A stretch of 35,911 bases of DNA, from contig WHTI01000015.1 in assembly GCA_009377815.1 (NCBI GenBank), positions 1 to 35,911 of the forward strand, given 5' to 3'. Under the pieces are notes generated by a model, which made no database searches, was not told where the DNA came from, and saw only the letters and a program-made list of their open reading frames with translations. Source of the stretch: Actinomycetota bacterium (lineage in GTDB: Bacteria; Actinomycetota; CADDZG01; WHSQ01). Below, one piece after another: positions 31,984 to 35,911 of the stretch. A program made the translations under genes and the position numbers. The first letter of the stretch is position 1; each line of letters starts with the position of its first letter.

Positions 31984-32664
31984 ATGCGCAGACTGACGCT
32001 GGGCCTCATGGGTGCGGTGCTCGTGATTGCGGGCTGCGGGAGCGAGCCCGACCCGGTGACCCCGATCGCCGAACCGGTCCCCGACGTCTTCGAGTTGACG
32101 TGCACGGAGGATGGGTCGACCAAGGTCGCCGAGACCGAGGTGACGGTTCAGGAGGACGGCTTCCACGTCCGGATGGACAACCAGACCGGCGAGCCGGTCA
32201 GTATGAACGGCTTGGGCTGGGATTTCTCGGAGGGTGTCTCGACCGAAACCCTCCCGACTCCCCCGGGACCGCTCGAGATCGCCTGCTGGCCCTACAGCGA
32301 GCACGAAAGCGGCGAGGAACCTCCTACGACCGATATCTCCGTGCTTGACCCGGACGGTGTGTGGGTGAGCCCGGAGGTCGAGTGCGGGACCGGCATGCAA
32401 CAGAGCGTCATCTTCGATCACTTCTTCGCCTCGCCCGGGAGGAAAGGCGACCCGGTCGACCTCGCCCGGGACGTCCTCCACAACCTCAAAGCCGATGATG
32501 TCCTCGAACGGGCCGGCTACCCCGGCGAAGAACAACGCGTGACGGTGAGGGTCCAACGTGGAGGAAAGACGGTTGCCGGGGTCTCTTACGACCTCGCCGA
32601 AAACGGCGGCTACCTCCTGAGCGGCGCAAACATCTGTGACGCGACCGGTATCAGGGTCAAATAG
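31984..32664 (+). CDS. Hypothetical lipoprotein
   Basis: A 226-residue protein with a lipoprotein signal: MRRLTLGLMGAVLVIAGC with the lipobox VIAGC (Cys18), followed by a Pro-rich linker GSEPDPVTPIAEPVPD. The mature domain contains two CxxE/C features (LTCTEDGS, IACWPYSE, VECGTGMQ, ANICDATG), whose four Cys could form disulfides, and reads as a mostly beta secreted domain. I do not recognise a family. It follows the GerMN protein by 47 bp on the same strand and may belong to the same transcription unit. No good ribosome site precedes ATG 31984. Confidence 0.7.
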   Translation: MRRLTLGLMGAVLVIAGCGSEPDPVTPIAEPVPDVFELTCTEDGSTKVAETEVTVQEDGFHVRMDNQTGEPVSMNGLGWDFSEGVSTETLPTPPGPLEIACWPYSEHESGEEPPTTDISVLDPDGVWVSPEVECGTGMQQSVIFDHFFASPGRKGDPVDLARDVLHNLKADDVLERAGYPGEEQRVTVRVQRGGKTVAGVSYDLAENGGYLLSGANICDATGIRVK

Positions 32665-32719
32665 GGTTGTCCGATTGATGACAGGTCCACGAGAAAGAGG
32701 CCTGCTACGCTTCGGGTTC

Positions 32720-32740
32720 AGCCGCACATCTTGTGCGGCT
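32720..32740 (+). promoter_or_regulatory. Hairpin I in the speD leader
   Basis: AGCCGCAC (32720-32727) and GTGCGGCT (32733-32740) form a perfect 8-bp stem with an ATCTT loop, 22 nt before the leader reading frame. A TACGCT at 32706-32711 could be the -10 box, which would start the transcript just at this hairpin. No U-tract follows, so it is not an intrinsic terminator. Confidence 0.5.
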
Positions 32741-32749
32741 CGGGATGAA

Positions 32750-32798
32750 GGGAGGCGCTTCGTGACTGTGACCAGAGATCACCTCATCGGCGCCTCCC
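32750..32798 (+). promoter_or_regulatory. Hairpin II in the speD leader, sequestering a ribosome site
   Basis: GGGAGGCGC (32750-32758) pairs perfectly with GCGCCTCCC (32790-32798). The left arm contains the GGAGG ribosome site of the leader reading frame and the right arm lies inside that frame. A smaller GTGA/TCAC pair (32768-32782) can extend the hairpin. Translation and folding would exclude each other, the arrangement expected of a translation-coupled attenuator. Confidence 0.5.
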
Positions 32799-32815
32799 GG
32801 CCTTCTTTCGCCTAG
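32762..32815 (+). CDS. Possible 17-residue leader peptide upstream of speD
   Basis: A short frame from GTG 32762 to TAG 32815 encodes MTVTRDHLIGASRPSFA. GGAGG (32751-32755) lies exactly 6 nt before the GTG, a strong ribosome site, and no other gene covers it. It is 80 nt upstream of speD. Its ribosome site is held in the stem of hairpin II. Leader peptides before polyamine genes are known elsewhere (the MAGDIS peptide of mammalian AdoMet decarboxylase, SpeFL in enterobacteria), but this peptide matches neither. It could also be chance, given its length. Confidence 0.35.
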   Translation: MTVTRDHLIGASRPSFA

Positions 32816-32895
32816 CCAGGCACAGTTCGAGCAACTCCTTTAGGTCGGCCCGGTGGCGCTGCGCGCCCCAATCCGATCGATACGAAGGAGCAAGA

Positions 32896-33273
32896 TTGCT
32901 CGATACCCCAGCATTACTGGAGTCCCCACGCATGCGCCTCTGGGCTATGGATGCGTGGGTCGCCAACGGGAGCATCCTCACGGACCGCGAACGATTGCGG
33001 ACGATCATGTATGACGCCGCCCGGAACGGCGGGGTCACCGTGCTCGGCGAGGAGTTCTGCGGGTTCGACAACGGTGCGGTCACCGGCGTACTGGTTCTCG
33101 CCCAATCGCATCTCAGCATCCATACCTGGCCCGAGTTCGCGCTGGCGAACGTCGACCTCCTGTCGTACGGCGACGTCCGGGGCGAGGACATGATGCACGC
33201 CATAGGCAGGGAACTCGGCGCGGAGAACGTGAACGTCAGCTGCGTCCTGCGAGGGATCCCATCACAGACATGA
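32896..33273 (+). CDS. speD: SpeD-family pyruvoyl decarboxylase (AdoMet decarboxylase homologue, altered active site)
   Basis: A 125-residue protein from TTG 32896 with AAGGAG upstream. The central segment SHLSIHTWPEFALANVDLLS aligns well with bacterial SpeD: Ser71 is the predicted self-cleavage and pyruvoyl residue, His76 the processing His. Two otherwise conserved residues differ from T. maritima SpeD: the residue before Ser is Gln70 (Glu there), and Tyr91 (in LLSYGD) stands where Cys83 (FTCGE) should be. Cys83 is thought to be the proton donor in decarboxylation. So it may not be a standard AdoMet decarboxylase; SpeD relatives acting on arginine or ornithine have been described. Coupled to bpsA by an ATGA overlap. 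Confidence 0.85.
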   Translation: MLDTPALLESPRMRLWAMDAWVANGSILTDRERLRTIMYDAARNGGVTVLGEEFCGFDNGAVTGVLVLAQSHLSIHTWPEFALANVDLLSYGDVRGEDMMHAIGRELGAENVNVSCVLRGIPSQT

Positions 33274-34421
33274 AGCGAGATGAGATCCTCCGCGAGGTCG
33301 CCACCGCAGTCGCCTTGATCGAGGGCGTGGCCGGCGTGCTCGAGGTCGTTAACGCGATCGCTCGGTTCGAACCCATCGCGGTCCGGAAGATCAGCCGGAC
33401 GGTAGGGCTCCCGGTGCCTATCGTCGCGGCCATCTGCGCCGAACTCCGCAAACGCGCCGTCGTGGCCGTCGAACGGCCGGTTCAGCTCACACCTGAGGGC
33501 CGGGCAGAGTTCGGCTTCGCCGGTCGTGCCCCTGTCACCGATCCGGAGGTTGGTCTCTCGGCCGACCTCGAGGAAGTGACGGCCGAACTGACGAAGGTTG
33601 CGGACGCCGCTCCAAGGGTTCGGCTAGAGATCGATCAGTCCCACTGCACGGTCGAGACGAAGATCCGCAGGGTGTTGCTCCTTCATGAGGCCGGTGCCCT
33701 GTCCGGAAAGAGAGTGCTGTTCCTCGGCGACGACGACCTGATGTCGATCGCGCTCGACCGTGTGGCCCGACGCTATGGTTTCGCGGGCTCGATCCGGGAG
33801 GTGGCGGTCGTCGACATCGACCCCGAGGTGGTGGAGTTCTGCCGCTCGCGGCTACACGATGCGATCGTCCCAGCTTCATTCCACGTGCATGATCTGCGCG
33901 ATCCCGTCCCGGAGGCCCTTGCCGGGCGCTTCGACACCGTGTTCATCGATCCGCCCTACACGCCCGAAGGCGCCGAGCTGTTCCTGTCGCGCGCTGCGTC
34001 CGCCCTCTCGAGAGCGAGCGGCGGCAACGTTTTCCTCTGTTTCGGGATGAAGCCTCCGCCCGACAGCCTCAGAATCCAAAGCGCGATCGCCGAGATGGGG
34101 TTCGTGATCCGCCGGCTGGAACGCAACTTCAACGAGTACGCGGGGGCCGGCGCCCTCGGCGGCGTCAGCAACCTCTATCACCTGACCTCGACCAACATGA
34201 CGGATCCCCTGATCGATGAGCACTACGCCGGCCTCCTCTATACCGGAGACGAGCGCGGTACCCGTCGGTACCGTTGTGTTTCCTGCGGCGCGGTCGAGAC
34301 CGTGGGACGGCAGCAGACTTGGGAAACGATCGGCGACCTCAAGGCGGCGGGATGCCCCCGCTGCAAGGCGAGTGCGTTCCGCCCGATGCCGCGCTCGGGT
34401 GGTCCAGTCCGAGCGCGCTAG
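33270..34421 (+). CDS. bpsA: BpsA-like branched-chain polyamine synthase with C-terminal zinc ribbon
   Basis: A 383-residue DUF43/BpsA protein. The N-terminal winged-helix-like domain (residues about 20-85: LEVVNAIARFEPIAVRK and ISRTVGLPVPIVAAICAELR) is followed by an aminopropyltransferase Rossmann fold: DQSHCTVETKIRR, VLFLGDDDLMSIAL (acidic GDDDL at 153-157), VVDIDPEVVEF and FDTVFIDPPYTPEG. BpsA adds aminopropyl groups to spermidine to give N4-bis(aminopropyl)spermidine, best known in thermophiles. The last 50 residues hold CxxC pairs (RCVSCGAV, GCPRCKAS; Cys336/339 and Cys362/365), a zinc ribbon I do not recall in archaeal BpsA. The ATG is coupled to speD; its stop shares CTAG with the next gene. 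Confidence 0.88.
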   Translation: MKRDEILREVATAVALIEGVAGVLEVVNAIARFEPIAVRKISRTVGLPVPIVAAICAELRKRAVVAVERPVQLTPEGRAEFGFAGRAPVTDPEVGLSADLEEVTAELTKVADAAPRVRLEIDQSHCTVETKIRRVLLLHEAGALSGKRVLFLGDDDLMSIALDRVARRYGFAGSIREVAVVDIDPEVVEFCRSRLHDAIVPASFHVHDLRDPVPEALAGRFDTVFIDPPYTPEGAELFLSRAASALSRASGGNVFLCFGMKPPPDSLRIQSAIAEMGFVIRRLERNFNEYAGAGALGGVSNLYHLTSTNMTDPLIDEHYAGLLYTGDERGTRRYRCVSCGAVETVGRQQTWETIGDLKAAGCPRCKASAFRPMPRSGGPVRAR

Positions 34422-35893
34422 CCGTCGGCCAGGCGGACCAGACCCCCGAGCACACCGACATAAGCGGCACCGTCGGGGCCGAGTGTCACCGGCGCGTAGT
34501 TGTTATTGAAGCCGAGACCGGTACCGGCGAGTTGCTTGAAAATGGTCTCCCCGGAGCGGAAGTCGATCGCAGTGAGGTACCAGGCGTCGATCCCGTCGGG
34601 GTTAGCCGCCTTCGTGTACGTGTAGACGAGCCCCGTCGCGAGCGAGACTTTGGGGACGACTGACGGTGCGATCTCGTCCGACTCCCACACCGTGCGGCAA
34701 CCCTTCCGTCCGAAGGCGACCCTCGTTAGCCCCGGGGTTGTGGTGGCGCCCTGCAGTGTGGACGTCGGACCTCCGTAGCCGTAGTTGTTCTCAGTCACGA
34801 TCGAGTTGCCGACCACAACAAGCGACTGGTCGGTGTTGCCCTCGTTCGGCCGGAACACCGGCTCCTTGCAGAGGAGCTCTCCCCCTGCCTTCCGGCCCCT
34901 CTTGTAGACGAGCACGTTCATGCGCGGATCGGCGTTGTCGGTGATCGCAACGTAGCGACGGCCGATCACGGTCGGAGTCGTGCCGGAGCCCTGAGATGCC
35001 TGACCGGTCTTGAGGCGCTCACCTCGGTCGTACTTCTTCCGCCAGGTGATCCTGAGGTGACCGTCAAGGTCCGCATCGAAGCGGTAGAAAGCGTGGTCCG
35101 AGACGATGTAGACGCCACCCGAGTCATCGACCGCGAAGGAGTTGGCGATCGCTTCGCCCTCGAGCTGCATCACCGTCGCCTCACCTGAGTCGCGCGCGAC
35201 GGTGCCCACGAGCCCCTTGGCGGTGACGAACCAATAGGTCCCGTCCCAATCGGGGAGGACCGAGACGATGTTGTCCCCGAGCGGGATCGCGCCCGAGAGA
35301 TCGTAGGTCCGAGTGATGCCGAAGGCGGTTCCGTCGAACTCGACGATCCAAAGCTGCCGGTTGTTGGTCGGGATGACGGCTCGGCCCTCGTGGTCGAGAT
35401 AGAAGTAGCCACCTCCCGAGAAGTCGGTGAAGATCCCGGTTCCCGTTCCACTCCCCGAGCGCGGCGGCAGCGGATGGATCGCCAGGGTCTCCAGCGAGAC
35501 CGGGTCCATCATCACCAGCCGGGGGCCCTCGAGGCCGACACAGACGGTCACGATCCGGCCCTCGGGATCGAATGTCACGGATGCACACTCGGCAACGTGG
35601 AAGGTCGACGTGACGCCCATCGTCCGTCCGAGCGGACCGCGACGTTCGTAGGCATCGATCTGGTAGGCGTCGTTGTGGATGTTGCTATCCGACCCGGACG
35701 CCATGAACGGATGATCGGGGATCTCGAACGAACGGAGAGGCCGGGGCTGCGCGGGCGAGCCGATGAAGCCCTCAACCGCGGCCTCCTCGGTGGGATCCTG
35801 CGGGATGGGGATGACCGGCACCCCCTGAGCCACCGCAGAGGTAGGGATCGCGAGAGCCACTAGCCCCGCAGCCACAAGGAAGCGCCTGTCCAT
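34418..35893 (-). CDS. Secreted beta-propeller-like (PQQ-like) protein
   Basis: A 491-residue protein from ATG 35893 with a Sec signal peptide (MDRRFLVAAGLVALAIPTSAVAQ, cleavage likely after AVA). The mature protein consists of repeated strand pairs with aromatic or acidic edges, such as GIFTDFSGGGYFYLDHEG, DGTYWFVTAKGLVGTVARDS, DDSGGVYIVSDHAFYRFDAD and DGAAYVGVLGGLVRLADG, the pattern of quinoprotein-like or other seven- or eight-bladed beta-propellers. No PQQ-site residues are evident and no enzymatic role can be given. It is convergent with bpsA, overlapping by CTAG. Confidence 0.75.
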   Translation of the reverse strand: MDRRFLVAAGLVALAIPTSAVAQGVPVIPIPQDPTEEAAVEGFIGSPAQPRPLRSFEIPDHPFMASGSDSNIHNDAYQIDAYERRGPLGRTMGVTSTFHVAECASVTFDPEGRIVTVCVGLEGPRLVMMDPVSLETLAIHPLPPRSGSGTGTGIFTDFSGGGYFYLDHEGRAVIPTNNRQLWIVEFDGTAFGITRTYDLSGAIPLGDNIVSVLPDWDGTYWFVTAKGLVGTVARDSGEATVMQLEGEAIANSFAVDDSGGVYIVSDHAFYRFDADLDGHLRITWRKKYDRGERLKTGQASQGSGTTPTVIGRRYVAITDNADPRMNVLVYKRGRKAGGELLCKEPVFRPNEGNTDQSLVVVGNSIVTENNYGYGGPTSTLQGATTTPGLTRVAFGRKGCRTVWESDEIAPSVVPKVSLATGLVYTYTKAANPDGIDAWYLTAIDFRSGETIFKQLAGTGLGFNNNYAPVTLGPDGAAYVGVLGGLVRLADG

Positions 35894-35911
35894 CTCTAAC
35901 CATTCGCTCCC

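Noticed and set aside
32665-32895. SAM-IV, c-di-GMP or other known riboswitch before speD
   Set aside because: None of the conserved core sequences I know for these classes is present.
1-35911. CRISPR array, tRNA, rRNA or prophage
   Set aside because: No regularly spaced repeats, no tRNA-like T-arm in a plausible context, and no integrase, transposase or phage genes were found.

Overview
This 35.9 kb window is chromosomal DNA, roughly two-thirds G+C by eye, almost certainly from an actinomycete-lineage bacterium (Actinomycetota), probably an uncultured or deep-branching one. The evidence is the F420:NADP oxidoreductase, the DrrA-like ABC ATPase with its TetR partner, a SigE-family ECF factor followed by a GerMN/Gmad2 membrane protein, a CGNR zinc-finger regulator, an SdhD resembling mycobacterial SdhD, many GTG/TTG starts, and several genes whose start codon lies about 6 nt after a TANNNT box, as in leaderless actinobacterial transcripts. 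No rRNA, tRNA, CRISPR array, phage or transposase gene was seen. Nearly every base belongs to a recognisable housekeeping gene.

Layout. 1-3265: a divergent ABC ATPase (cut by the window edge) and TetR regulator, then an MFS permease coupled to a YjbQ-family protein. 3262-8234 (minus strand, read right to left): one compact run of methylmalonyl-CoA mutase large subunit, F420:NADP oxidoreductase, PEBP-like lipoprotein, a dienelactone-hydrolase-like protein lacking its nucleophile, an ACT protein, a metallophosphoesterase and a VOC protein. 8290-18506: a TCA-cycle district with sdhDAB, an unrelated block (YccF, YdcF/DUF218, GNAT, a membrane protein, an acyl-CoA synthetase), idh-mdh on the minus strand and a divergent citrate synthase. 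18503-22867: a tiny membrane peptide, a CGNR regulator, folD and two tandem paralogous MFS permeases. 22864-26974: assimilatory sulfate reduction and siroheme synthesis (sulfite reductase, APS reductase, zinc-ribbon peptide, Met8-like protein, divergent cobA). 26977-29078: purN-purH. 29182-32664: M29 aminopeptidase, sigma factor with GerMN/Gmad2 protein, and a lipoprotein. 32665-34421: a polyamine cassette, a SpeD-family protein coupled to a BpsA-like branched-polyamine synthase behind a structured leader that may encode a 17-residue peptide. 34418-35893: a secreted beta-propeller-like protein.

The genes join up metabolically. Mutase feeds succinyl-CoA toward the divergent succinate dehydrogenase, and Mdh, Idh and citrate synthase are close by. 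FolD makes the formyl-tetrahydrofolate used by PurN and PurH. CobA and the Met8-like protein make the siroheme used by the sulfite reductase.

The most unusual items are these. (1) Two copies of a small palindromic repeat with 16-17 bp terminal inverted repeats (AGTGCACCTCCGCG...) fill the sdhA-sdhB gap and the gap before the acyl-CoA synthetase. In both places they start at the upstream stop codon and put GGAGG 7-8 nt before the downstream start. (2) The SpeD homologue lacks the conserved catalytic Cys (Tyr instead) and has Gln before the pyruvoyl-forming Ser, suggesting altered chemistry or substrate, and it sits with a BpsA that has a C-terminal zinc ribbon. (3) The speD leader carries a short reading frame whose Shine-Dalgarno sequence is sequestered by its own codons. 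(4) Five convergent gene pairs overlap by exactly 4 nt at their stop codons.
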